The notes under the pieces were generated by a model, which was not told the origin of the DNA, searched no databases, and was given only the letters and a program-made list of their open reading frames with translations. A DNA stretch of 64,000 nucleotides from Spirochaetales bacterium (GTDB lineage: Bacteria > Spirochaetota > Spirochaetia > SZUA-6 > RPPD01), in contig JAFGJO010000065.1 of the NCBI GenBank assembly GCA_016929065.1, positions 1-64,000 of the forward strand, written 5' to 3'. This document shows positions 45,092-52,792 of the stretch, one piece after another (position 1 is the stretch's first letter; every line of letters begins with the position of its first letter). A program made the position numbers and the translations under genes.

Positions 45092-45961
45092 ATGCCATTA
45101 ATCGAACCGATTATCCGGCCGCCGTCAGAAGCAGGAAGCCTCTTGTTACAGGTGACCACCGGATGCTCTGCCAATACGTGCACATTCTGCGGAGCTTACA
45201 AGGTGAAAAAATATTCAGAAATAATGACTGAAATAATTCTGGGCGATGTTGATGAATACGCACGGGTCTATCCGAATGCCCGGAAACTCTTCCTGCTTGA
45301 CGGCGACGCCCTGGCAATTCCGCAGAACAACCTGATTACCATACTTGATCACATCAATAAAAAACTTCCGCAGATAAACCGTATTTCATCGTACACAAAT
45401 GATTTCAGTATAGTAAGCAGAACCAATGTTGAACTCGCTGCGCTGCGCAAACGCAGACTCAGGGTTGTTTACATGGGACTCGAAACAGGGAGTCAGGAAC
45501 TGTTGTCCCGGTGCAAAAAAAAATCCACGGTCACCGGAATGATCAGTTCAATTGAAAAGCTGAAAAACGCTGGAATCTCAACCGATATAATGGTACTGCT
45601 CGGTCTTGGGGGGAAAGAAAAATCAAAAGAGCACATCATAGAAACGGCCCATACACTCAATGCAATGCAGCCTGAATTTCTCGCATTTCTTTCACTCATG
45701 CTCATCCCCGGTACCCCTCTTGCCCGGGACGCGGAGAACGGCCGGTTTCAGGAACTCTCCCCGGCTGAACTGCTGTTTGAATTGCACGAAATCATCACAC
45801 AGCTCGATCTGAAAAGAACCTACGTTCGGGCAACCCACGCATCAAATTATCTGCCGATTGAAGGACGGCTTCCTCATGATAAAGATCGGATCCTGTCAAC
45901 TATCCAAGCAGCCATGAGAGGAGAAATCAGTCTGAAGCCGGAATTTTTTCGGGGATTGTAG
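45092..45961 (+). CDS. Radical SAM protein, unassigned
   Basis: 289 residues. The 4Fe-4S/SAM site is the variant Cx4Cx2C in TGCSANTCTFCGAYK near residue 25. The rest follows the partial TIM barrel of the radical SAM fold (LFLLDGDALAIPQNNL, VYMGLETGSQELL, GLGGKEKSKEHI, LMLIPGTPL). This type is widespread in anaerobes, often annotated as Elp3-like or coproporphyrinogen-oxidase-like, but no extra domain identifies the substrate. No ribosome site precedes the ATG, so the start is uncertain. Followed 5 bases later by a decayed kinase fragment. Confidence 0.85.
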   Translation: MPLIEPIIRPPSEAGSLLLQVTTGCSANTCTFCGAYKVKKYSEIMTEIILGDVDEYARVYPNARKLFLLDGDALAIPQNNLITILDHINKKLPQINRISSYTNDFSIVSRTNVELAALRKRRLRVVYMGLETGSQELLSRCKKKSTVTGMISSIEKLKNAGISTDIMVLLGLGGKEKSKEHIIETAHTLNAMQPEFLAFLSLMLIPGTPLARDAENGRFQELSPAELLFELHEIITQLDLKRTYVRATHASNYLPIEGRLPHDKDRILSTIQAAMRGEISLKPEFFRGL

Positions 45962-45966
45962 CAATA

Positions 45967-46302
45967 TTGAACAATACACACTGCAAACTGAACTCCAGTT
46001 TGAAAAACAGATACTCCGATAACACGAGGCACAACAATATTGTTTTCCAGATAAAAGAAACAGTCTGCTGTTTCCCGGTTCACCCCTGCAAGGAAAGGAT
46101 CAGACTTGAGGTATGCAATACGGGACAACCTGTTCCAGAGGAACATCTTGTTCATCTCTTTGAGGCTTTTTCCCTGGCGGACAGTGTGCGATCACAGGAA
46201 CACGCGACAGAGATAAGTCTGGCAGTGGTGAAAAGCATTATTCAGGCATACAGCAGTGAATACAGCGTGGAGAATTCAAAAACAGTATGTGTTTTTGGGT
46301 AA
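45967..46302 (+). pseudogene. Remnant of a histidine-kinase ATPase domain
   Basis: Open frame of 111 codons whose second half (from about 46100) reads like the end of a sensor kinase: VCNTGQPVPEEHLVHLFEAF, then SLAVVKSIIQAY. The G2 box, normally GTGLGLAIVK, is eroded to ATEISLAVVK and the N-box is absent. No HisKA or sensor part remains nearby, and the frame ends early. A decayed fragment is the simplest reading; a short expressed protein is not excluded. Confidence 0.6.
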
Positions 46303-46317
46303 TAATCCCCGCTGCAC

Positions 46318-47889
46318 TCACTGGTAACTGATTGCCCGAGGGGTGCTGCACCGGGAGAAGAATAACTCAAGCAGCTTTTCATCCATATTCTCTACCTCAA
46401 CCAGCTTTTTTTCTTTATTTTCTCTGACAATTGTGAAAAGCATCTTTTTCTGAAACGATTGTTCGATACAATCATCAACAAATTGCGAAATCCTCCGTCC
46501 CCTTTTTACACAGTTTATCAGCCGTGCAAGCCGGAATGCAGTGACAAGAGTCCGCGTGGAAAGCGAATTATTCCAGGGATACATCGATGAACCAAGGCTC
46601 AATCGCGGCGACAAGTCCCGAAACCGGGAATCATCTTCAAATCCCGGCAAACCCGGAACTGCATAAAACGGTGAAATCCCGATTTGTGTCGGCTGAACCG
46701 CGAGAAAGCCGAGCGCTTCTGCAATACTTTCCGGTGTGTCTTCGGGGAAACCAGCTATAAAATAGGTAATACAATGGATTTCAAGCTCAGCTGCCCGTTT
46801 GACAATGGAGGTATAGCGGTCAAGAGCCAGCCTCCGTCCCTGTTTTTTCAAAATTGAATCTGAAACCGATGCAAGCGACAAATTCAATTGTGTAAAACCT
46901 GAACATTTCAATATTTCCAGAAATTCCAGGGTCAACAGCTGATAATCAAGGCCATTCTCCGCTGAAAAACTTGCTTGTGGAAAAATGTCTTTGCAGATCT
47001 GTAACACTGCCATAAAATAATCCGGATCAACCAGCAGATTATCATCTTCAAAGTTAAAATGGGGAAAAAGCGGGGACGGAGGAACACTTTTCTGGTTTTT
47101 AATCGCCAGGAAGCGTTCTTTTACGCTCTGGAGCGGGGCTTTTCGAAACCTCCGTCCCTGAACGATAAAATTAGTACAGAAACGGCACTGTTTTGGACAG
47201 CCCCGTGCCAGGGAAACAGAGAAAAACGGTTTCCCATTGAGCGTTGTAGTTTTCACAATAGCCGGTTGCGGCTCATTATTCAGAACCTGGGGCGTCAAAG
47301 ACCGGCAAACTTCTGTCCCCTGTTTCCAAAACAATCCAGGAATTTCAAAAAACCGCGGTTCCTCCGTCCCTGTTTTTTCCAATAACGCACACAACAGCAC
47401 CAAAGAACGGTCACCTTCCCCTGTTATGACAAAATCAATACTTTTTTCTTTCATAAAATACTCAGGAAAAGCACTCAAACCACTGCCGCCGCAAATGACA
47501 GGCAACCGGGGACGGAGGATTTTTATCGCTGCTGATAATTCCACGGCCTCCTCTGCATACGCCCACGCAAAGAGGGATATACAGACCAGATCAGGTTGTT
47601 CCTGAACAATTTGTTGAGCACAAACCGGAAAATCCGGTCCAAACCTCTTGTACTGGGTAAAAAAACTTACCGGCCCGGTTTCATGGGGAATGATAAACGG
47701 TTTCAGATATGATACGGGCCGGGGCAGAGGCACAGCAGTCGAGTACCCATAGGCAGGGAAATTCATCTTTGTTACGATATGTCCATGCTGCTTCAGGCGG
47801 TTTTTTAAAACCTCCGTCCCCAATGCAGCCATTCGGTGCGGCGTCGAGTAAAAATCACAGATTGGCGGACAGGCGATAAGTATGCGCAT
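46318..47889 (-). CDS. Cobalamin-binding radical SAM protein carrying seven copies of the dispersed word
   Basis: 523 residues from the ATG at 47889 (MRILIACPP, AAGGGA upstream). N-terminal B12-binding domain (about 1-170) with LVCISLFAWAYAEEAVELS and ICGGSGLSAFPEYF; radical SAM core from about 215 with GCPKQCRFC, the FNFEDDNLLVD and CITYFIAGFPEDTPES segments. Members are methyltransferases or unknown oxidoreductases. Seven exact words (46491, 46831, 47072, 47149, 47360, 47508, 47811) lie in it in both orientations, giving GRR, GRR, PPSP, GRR, GTE, LRP and GTE. The gene is converging with the kinase fragment. Substrate unknown. Confidence 0.88.
   Translation of the reverse strand: MRILIACPPICDFYSTPHRMAALGTEVLKNRLKQHGHIVTKMNFPAYGYSTAVPLPRPVSYLKPFIIPHETGPVSFFTQYKRFGPDFPVCAQQIVQEQPDLVCISLFAWAYAEEAVELSAAIKILRPRLPVICGGSGLSAFPEYFMKEKSIDFVITGEGDRSLVLLCALLEKTGTEEPRFFEIPGLFWKQGTEVCRSLTPQVLNNEPQPAIVKTTTLNGKPFFSVSLARGCPKQCRFCTNFIVQGRRFRKAPLQSVKERFLAIKNQKSVPPSPLFPHFNFEDDNLLVDPDYFMAVLQICKDIFPQASFSAENGLDYQLLTLEFLEILKCSGFTQLNLSLASVSDSILKKQGRRLALDRYTSIVKRAAELEIHCITYFIAGFPEDTPESIAEALGFLAVQPTQIGISPFYAVPGLPGFEDDSRFRDLSPRLSLGSSMYPWNNSLSTRTLVTAFRLARLINCVKRGRRISQFVDDCIEQSFQKKMLFTIVRENKEKKLVEVENMDEKLLELFFSRCSTPRAISYQ
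46491..46502 (-). repeat. GGGGACGGAGGA word, copy 26 (in B12-radical SAM gene)
   Basis: Read Gly-Arg-Arg near the C-terminal part of the protein. Confidence 0.75.
46831..46840 (-). repeat. GGGACGGAGG word, copy 27 (in B12-radical SAM gene)
   Basis: Read Gly-Arg-Arg. Confidence 0.7.
47072..47083 (+). repeat. GGGGACGGAGGA word, copy 28 (in B12-radical SAM gene)
   Basis: Opposite orientation; read Pro-Pro-Ser-Pro, the only use of this frame in the window. Confidence 0.75.
47149..47158 (-). repeat. GGGACGGAGG word, copy 29 (in B12-radical SAM gene)
   Basis: Read Gly-Arg-Arg. Confidence 0.7.
47360..47370 (-). repeat. GGGACGGAGGA word, copy 30 (in B12-radical SAM gene)
   Basis: Read Gly-Thr-Glu-Glu. 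Confidence 0.7.
47508..47519 (+). repeat. GGGGACGGAGGA word, copy 31 (in B12-radical SAM gene)
   Basis: Opposite orientation; read Leu-Arg-Pro in the B12-binding domain. Confidence 0.75.
47811..47821 (-). repeat. GGGGACGGAGG word, copy 32 (in B12-radical SAM gene)
   Basis: Read Gly-Thr-Glu near residue 25. Last copy in the window; the tRNA-Ala gene begins 150 bases on. Confidence 0.75.
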
Positions 47890-47970
47890 TGATCCCTTAT
47901 ACAAAACTTTTGGGGTTTTTTCGTCAAGACCTTGACATTTGCATGCTCCTGTCATTATTATTCACCTATC

Positions 47971-48044
47971 GGGGGTGTAGCTCAGTTGGCTAGAGCGCAT
48001 GAATGGCATTCATGAGGCCGCGGGTTCGATTCCCACCACCTCCA
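47971..48044 (+). tRNA. tRNA-Ala (anticodon GGC)
   Basis: Full cloverleaf: acceptor GGGGGTG with CACCTCC (one G-U), D-arm TAGCTCAGTTGGCTAGAGC, anticodon stem CATGA/TCATG with loop ATGGCAT, T-arm GCGGGTTCGATTCCCAC, discriminator A at 48044. The CCA end is not encoded. It reads the Ala codon GCC. Two decayed copies of its 3' half follow immediately. Confidence 0.95.
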
Positions 48045-48045
48045 C

Positions 48046-48157
48046 GTTTTTATTGAGGAACAGTTTCGGGAATTGTCGGGTTCAATTCCCACCTTCTCCT
48101 TGTTTTTTATTGCGGACACATTACGGGATTCGCCGGGTTAGCTTCCCGCCTTCTCCC
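48046..48157 (+). repeat. Two tandem decayed copies of the tRNA-Ala 3' half
   Basis: Two units of 56 bases (48046-48101 and 48102-48157), each beginning GTTTTTATTG or GTTTTTTATTG and ending in a T-arm/acceptor-like block (48077-48100 and 48134-48157). The first block matches the tRNA 3' end (48021-48044) at 20 of 24 positions; the second matches the first at 19 of 24. Neither can fold a full tRNA. They look like tandem duplications or integration scars. Confidence 0.8.
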
Positions 48158-48178
48158 CAATTGTTAACTACAGCTATT

Positions 48179-49795
48179 ATGGGAAATGATTTTATAGATC
48201 CGGAAATTGCCAGCCTGCTGGGAATTCAGGAAGACAAAAAAGAAACGCCTCCAAAATTTGACAATCTGTTTGAAGGAGACAGGGGGAGTGCTCCTGATCC
48301 CATGACTGATGTCCCTCTCAAAAAAGATTTCAAAAAAATCTCCAGAATCCTCGGCAATCCGCATCCGGCGTTCGGCGACAAGGATTTTTACAACAAAGCA
48401 CTTTCGGGCGAAGGGAAAGAAGCTGCACGCTTCCATGATTTGTTCGGTAAGTTCCTGAAAGCACAAACACCAGAAGACAAATCAATGTTCCGTGGAAGGG
48501 TCATTCCCGCATTCTGGGACATGCTCTCGTTTATCGCGGCAAAAATCAATACCAAACTGCCGATTTACAAAATGCTGATGCTGCGGTTCGGCATGGTATC
48601 ACCCGCATTTCTCTCCAACGAACAGCGGATGATTCTTGCCAAGGTGAATATTCCAAACAATACCGGCGAAACAGTCTATTACCAGGATGAATGGCTGCTG
48701 CGCATCGCGCTCGGCCAGGAACGGCCGTCCGCGACTGATGAAGTCCAGCAGAAAAATCTGGACAGTTCTCAGAAAAAAATCGACAAAATGGAAAAACGGC
48801 GCGGACAACGCGATGCAGAAATTTCCGTCCTCAGGAACAAGGTCGTCCAGCTTGATGAGACGGAAAGCTTTCTTTTGGACAAGGTGAAAAGCCTGTTGCA
48901 GCATGACATCCGTGATGACCTGGGCGGGCTTAAGACATGTTTCAACGGCGAACAGCGGAAACTGATCACTGAAATCAATGATATCTTCCGCCGGCTTTCA
49001 CTCATCGACCGTGACATGGCACGATCTTATTCATCGATCGAAAGTATAGACAAGGAGCTTGAAGAACTGGAACGCCGCACCGAAGGAATGGATATCGATT
49101 CTTCTGTGGATACTGCGACCATTGTATCGGAGTTCAACGCGCTGCGGCAGATGACAAAACTGTGTGTCGGCAGAAAGGGAAATCACTTTCCGGTGTTGTT
49201 GAAAAACTACTTTTATGCAAATGACCGGCAGCTTGGTATCCGAGAAAACGTCATTAATATTATGGCTGATGTTGAAACACTTGACCCGGGACTATTTATT
49301 CGCCGCTACCGCGAACAGGACAACAGAATCGTGCCGAATGTTTTGCTTCTCCCCAATTACGGTGAGGTCGGCATATGCTGGCAGCCGTTTGAAAAATATA
49401 ACCGCTCCACAAGCCGCGGCAGAATTGCAATCCCCATTTTTCCAAAGACTTTGTTGCCGACCGTCGTTTCGGCCCTGGGAGATCTCCGCTGGCAGGTTGC
49501 CAAGGAACGCGCCCAGCATCGCTGGATGGAAGAAGGCCTTACCGGCCGCTACTATATGTGGTTTTCCGAAACAAAACAGAGGGGTGATGTCAAGGATGCA
49601 TTCATCCGGGATTATATACTGTGGATAACCAAGGAATCCGACGGAATTCAAAAACTGGAGCGTGAAGTACGCGGCATTTTCTGGCGTTCCCTGCCATTCC
49701 CGAATGAGGTCAAACTCAAACTGAAAAACCGCGGGTTTGTTTATAATGAACTCTGCAAAAAAGACCAGAATATCGCAATGTCAGACGGGTATTAA
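48179..49795 (+). CDS. Conserved-looking coiled-coil protein of unknown function
   Basis: 538 residues from the ATG at 48179. The open frame runs back through the tRNA-like repeats, which cannot be coding, so the start lies after them; the ribosome site is weak. No signal peptide or membrane helix. A globular N-terminal part (to about 190) precedes a charged coiled coil (about 195-330; QKKIDKMEKRRGQRDAEISV, IDKELEELERRTEG) and a C-terminal globular part rich in aromatic residues (ICWQPFEKYNRS, GRYYMWFSETKQR). I do not recognise the family. Possibly a structural or cytoskeleton-associated protein (weak inference). Confidence 0.75.
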   Translation: MGNDFIDPEIASLLGIQEDKKETPPKFDNLFEGDRGSAPDPMTDVPLKKDFKKISRILGNPHPAFGDKDFYNKALSGEGKEAARFHDLFGKFLKAQTPEDKSMFRGRVIPAFWDMLSFIAAKINTKLPIYKMLMLRFGMVSPAFLSNEQRMILAKVNIPNNTGETVYYQDEWLLRIALGQERPSATDEVQQKNLDSSQKKIDKMEKRRGQRDAEISVLRNKVVQLDETESFLLDKVKSLLQHDIRDDLGGLKTCFNGEQRKLITEINDIFRRLSLIDRDMARSYSSIESIDKELEELERRTEGMDIDSSVDTATIVSEFNALRQMTKLCVGRKGNHFPVLLKNYFYANDRQLGIRENVINIMADVETLDPGLFIRRYREQDNRIVPNVLLLPNYGEVGICWQPFEKYNRSTSRGRIAIPIFPKTLLPTVVSALGDLRWQVAKERAQHRWMEEGLTGRYYMWFSETKQRGDVKDAFIRDYILWITKESDGIQKLEREVRGIFWRSLPFPNEVKLKLKNRGFVYNELCKKDQNIAMSDGY

Positions 49796-49996
49796 ACTTT
49801 TTTTCATAAAACAGCGTTATCAATATCTCCAGCCTGAATGGTAAAAAGATGTATCCAATACGATGGCGGCAAAAAAGATATTCTTGATATTAATCAATAC
49901 TGTGATATAGTTTTACTAAACACACTGTTTTATTGCAACAGATTCCCCGGAAAAGTGTTATAGTATACATGACTGGAACAGCAGAAGGATTGCAGT

Positions 49997-50809
49997 ATTA
50001 AATCAAAGAAGAAAAAACAGAACTATAAAAAAGATTTTATCACCATCGAAACCGCTGACAAAATAAAACTGGAATACCAGATTGCCACCCCGCTGATCCG
50101 GTTTGCATCTTTTTTAATAGATTTTGGAATTTTGTGGGTACTATTTTTTTTACTCAAATGGCTCGCTGAAGTCCTCAGTTTCAGCTTTTTTTTCCCGGAA
50201 AACAGTGATGATGCCATGTTTACTGCGATGAGCATATTCTTCTATTATTTGCTGTATTTTGTACTGTATTGGGGATATTACATGGTCCAGGAGATCATCC
50301 TGGAAGGCCGGACCATCGGAAAACTCATTTTCAGGCTCAGGGTCATTCCGGTAAAGGGCGGACGGCTCCAGCTGCCGGCAATTATCCTCCGCAATTTTCT
50401 CCGGTTTGTTGACCAGGATTTTACTGTGTTTATCGGCGCAACGATCAGCATGCTTGTCAGCAAGGAGTACCGGAGGATCGGGGACCTGGCTGCAGGAACT
50501 GTCGTTATCAGGGAAAACAAACTTCTTTCCATTGAAACCGCATTTCTGTGGCGGAAAAATCATCAGCTCCGGGATGTACTCCCTGATTCCGCAACAGTAA
50601 TTTTAAAGAAACTGTCGGAACAGGACCTCTATGTCATTGGGCGGCTGTTGAATGAATATCATTCCATCCCCGAACCCCGGCGGACACAGCTTGTCACGGG
50701 AATGGCAGAGACAATCCGGAAAAAGATACAGGACGGGAATTTGTATACAAACCCGCTTTTGTATGTAAAAGAAATTTACGCAAGGCATCACCATGGCAAC
50801 ACTGTCTGA
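49997..50809 (+). CDS. RDD-family membrane protein, probable ATT start
   Basis: The obvious start is a TTG at 50132, but the reading frame upstream encodes IETADKIKLEYQIATPLIRFASFLIDF, the standard RDD N-terminus, so the gene must begin earlier. No ATG, GTG or TTG exists in frame between the upstream region and that block. The best candidate is ATT at 49997 with AAGGA 7 bases upstream, giving about 270 residues. The membrane domain follows (about 35-155; RTIGKLIFRLRVI and RRIGDLAAGTVVI), then a soluble C-terminal tail. First gene of the SpoIIM-MoxR-DUF58 cluster; overlaps the next gene by 17 bp. Confidence 0.8.
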   Translation: MKSKKKKQNYKKDFITIETADKIKLEYQIATPLIRFASFLIDFGILWVLFFLLKWLAEVLSFSFFFPENSDDAMFTAMSIFFYYLLYFVLYWGYYMVQEIILEGRTIGKLIFRLRVIPVKGGRLQLPAIILRNFLRFVDQDFTVFIGATISMLVSKEYRRIGDLAAGTVVIRENKLLSIETAFLWRKNHQLRDVLPDSATVILKKLSEQDLYVIGRLLNEYHSIPEPRRTQLVTGMAETIRKKIQDGNLYTNPLLYVKEIYARHHHGNTV

Positions 50810-51833
50810 CAAGTTCATTGAAGAGCGCAAAGAACATTGGGAACGCATCCGCACCATCATACTGGCGATCCGGCGCGGGGGATATCGCCGCCTCTCCTCC
50901 GATGATGCCCGCGATTTTCCGAACCTTTACAGAAAAATCTGTACCGATTCAGAGACCGCAAAAACCCTAGAACTTGCCCCCGACACCTGTGAATACATCA
51001 ATACTCTTGTGCTGCAGGCCCACAGTCTGTTATACGCACCGCCGAAAAAATCACCTTCCCGCTTTCTCAGGTTTTTTACCTATGAGTTCCCCCATGCATT
51101 CGTACAAAATCTTCTCCCCATCGGGATCATTTTCCTCTTGTTTTTCGGGGTCGGCCTGGCATCATTCTTTTATGTGTTGTTCAATCCCGACCAGGCAGCC
51201 GCAATCATCGGCGAGGGTCAAGTGGCATTCATGCAGCATGCCTTCGCAGAAGAAGCAATCCGGACCGCCGAAGAAAATGTGCAGATGGCCGGCCATTATA
51301 TCATCAACAATGTCTCAATTGCATTTTTCAGCTTTGTGCTGGGAATCACATTCGGCATATTGACGCTGTTTATCATCTTTCAGAATGCATTGATCATCGG
51401 CGGGGCTTTGGGTGTCGTGGTTGCGCACGGACACGGGGGAAACCTTTTTTCATTTATCATTGCCCACGGCTCATTCGAGCTTTTGGGGATTTGTCTTGCA
51501 GCCGGAGCAGGCCTTTCAATCGGCCTGTCCATGATTCTGCCGACAGAGGAAAAACGGACAACCGCCATACAGAATAAAGCCCAGGAAGTCATGCCAATTA
51601 TCCTTGTGGCGGCTATCTTCATTACGATTGCCGCATTCATTGAAGGATTTATTTCTGCCTCATATTCTCCTATTGCCATCAAAATCGCAATTGCAGTCGT
51701 CTCCTTCCTTATTGTCGTATTGTATGCCCAATTTGCATTTATCCGGCGGTTTTTCCGGCTGTCAAAAATAAAACGAAAACAAAAAAAGCAGACAAAATGG
51801 CTCCGAAAACTCAAAGGAGGACTACGAAAATGA
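50793..51833 (+). CDS. SpoIIM-like (DUF95) membrane protein
   Basis: 346 residues with a soluble N-terminal segment, then about five membrane helices and a basic tail. Resembles stage II sporulation protein M, but in Gram-negative bacteria this protein accompanies RDD, MoxR and DUF58 proteins and has no sporulation role. Hallmark segments: FISASYSP and VVAHGHGGNLFSFIIAHGSFELLGI. The stop overlaps the next start as ATGA. Function in the complex unknown, probably envelope-related. Confidence 0.85.
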   Translation: MATLSDKFIEERKEHWERIRTIILAIRRGGYRRLSSDDARDFPNLYRKICTDSETAKTLELAPDTCEYINTLVLQAHSLLYAPPKKSPSRFLRFFTYEFPHAFVQNLLPIGIIFLLFFGVGLASFFYVLFNPDQAAAIIGEGQVAFMQHAFAEEAIRTAEENVQMAGHYIINNVSIAFFSFVLGITFGILTLFIIFQNALIIGGALGVVVAHGHGGNLFSFIIAHGSFELLGICLAAGAGLSIGLSMILPTEEKRTTAIQNKAQEVMPIILVAAIFITIAAFIEGFISASYSPIAIKIAIAVVSFLIVVLYAQFAFIRRFFRLSKIKRKQKKQTKWLRKLKGGLRK

Positions 51834-52792
51834 CAGAACTGCGGCCAATGACCCTGGGGACTATTTTTGACCGGACCATCAAGGCAGTATTCAACAAGGA
51901 CGCGATGAAAATAATCGGGATATTCTCGGGACTGATTATTGCAGGCATCGGGGGAATAATAGGAATTTCTTTCTGGATCGGCCCGTCAATCTGGTCAAAC
52001 TTCCTGGATGGCGCATTTGCCGGTACAATTCTGAACGGAATCGCGATGATTGCGGTGGCCGTGATACTTGGTTTTATCGTGCTGTTAATTTACATCGTCT
52101 ATGTCCTCACCGCCTCTGATGTATTCAGCAAACGATTTCTCCAGCAGCCGATACTTCTTCGGAAAACAATATTTTCGAAACTGCGGCTCATCCCCCGGTA
52201 TCTGTTCTATCTGCTTTTGATCAGCATTCTGTATGGAGTGTTTTTTGCCTTATACTTTTTATCTATCTTTGCCCTGTCGCGCCTGGCAGAAATTTCCCCA
52301 GTGTTGTCCATGCTCGGCATTATTGGAGCAGTTGTTGTACTGGGCGGGTTTATGACATTGCTTCAAACTTTTTTATGCCCCGCAGTGCCATGCATGGTCG
52401 TTGAAAATCACGGCGCATGGAAATCCATTATGCGGTCATTCAAACTCATCAAACCGAATTTTTTCCGGGTACTGGGCGTGTCGTTTTTATTTCAAATTAT
52501 CCTCACTGCCCTGATGTATTTTGTCATGTTTCTTTTTGCCATCCCGTTCAGCATCTTCATGGCAATCTCGGCATCACAGGGCGCACCCAGCGACACCTGG
52601 CTCATGATGATGCCCATCATGCTTGCCGCCATGTATATCCCGGCAATTATCGTTCATGAAAGCCTTTCCCACGCATTCAACGTGGTTATCTTCTACAACC
52701 AAAAAATCAAGACCGAGGGATATGGCGCCGAGCAATTGGCCGAATCGTTTATCTCGAGCATCCCACATGAGGGGGAACCGCCCGTTTCATGA
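51830..52792 (+). CDS. Polytopic membrane protein of the MoxR/DUF58 cluster
   Basis: 320 residues from the ATG at 51830 behind AAAGGAGG. About six hydrophobic helices after a short TLGTIFDRTIKAVFNK segment; the layout resembles the membrane domain of glycerophosphodiester phosphodiesterases (YckC-like, DUF7544 type) without the catalytic domain. Overlaps both neighbours by 4 bp, so strictly coupled. Function unknown. Confidence 0.75.
   Translation: MTELRPMTLGTIFDRTIKAVFNKDAMKIIGIFSGLIIAGIGGIIGISFWIGPSIWSNFLDGAFAGTILNGIAMIAVAVILGFIVLLIYIVYVLTASDVFSKRFLQQPILLRKTIFSKLRLIPRYLFYLLLISILYGVFFALYFLSIFALSRLAEISPVLSMLGIIGAVVVLGGFMTLLQTFLCPAVPCMVVENHGAWKSIMRSFKLIKPNFFRVLGVSFLFQIILTALMYFVMFLFAIPFSIFMAISASQGAPSDTWLMMMPIMLAAMYIPAIIVHESLSHAFNVVIFYNQKIKTEGYGAEQLAESFISSIPHEGEPPVS

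Noticed and set aside
47999-48178. 60-codon N-terminal extension of the coiled-coil protein
   Set aside because: It runs through the tRNA gene and its decayed copies; the apparent peptide repeats are translations of tRNA-like DNA.
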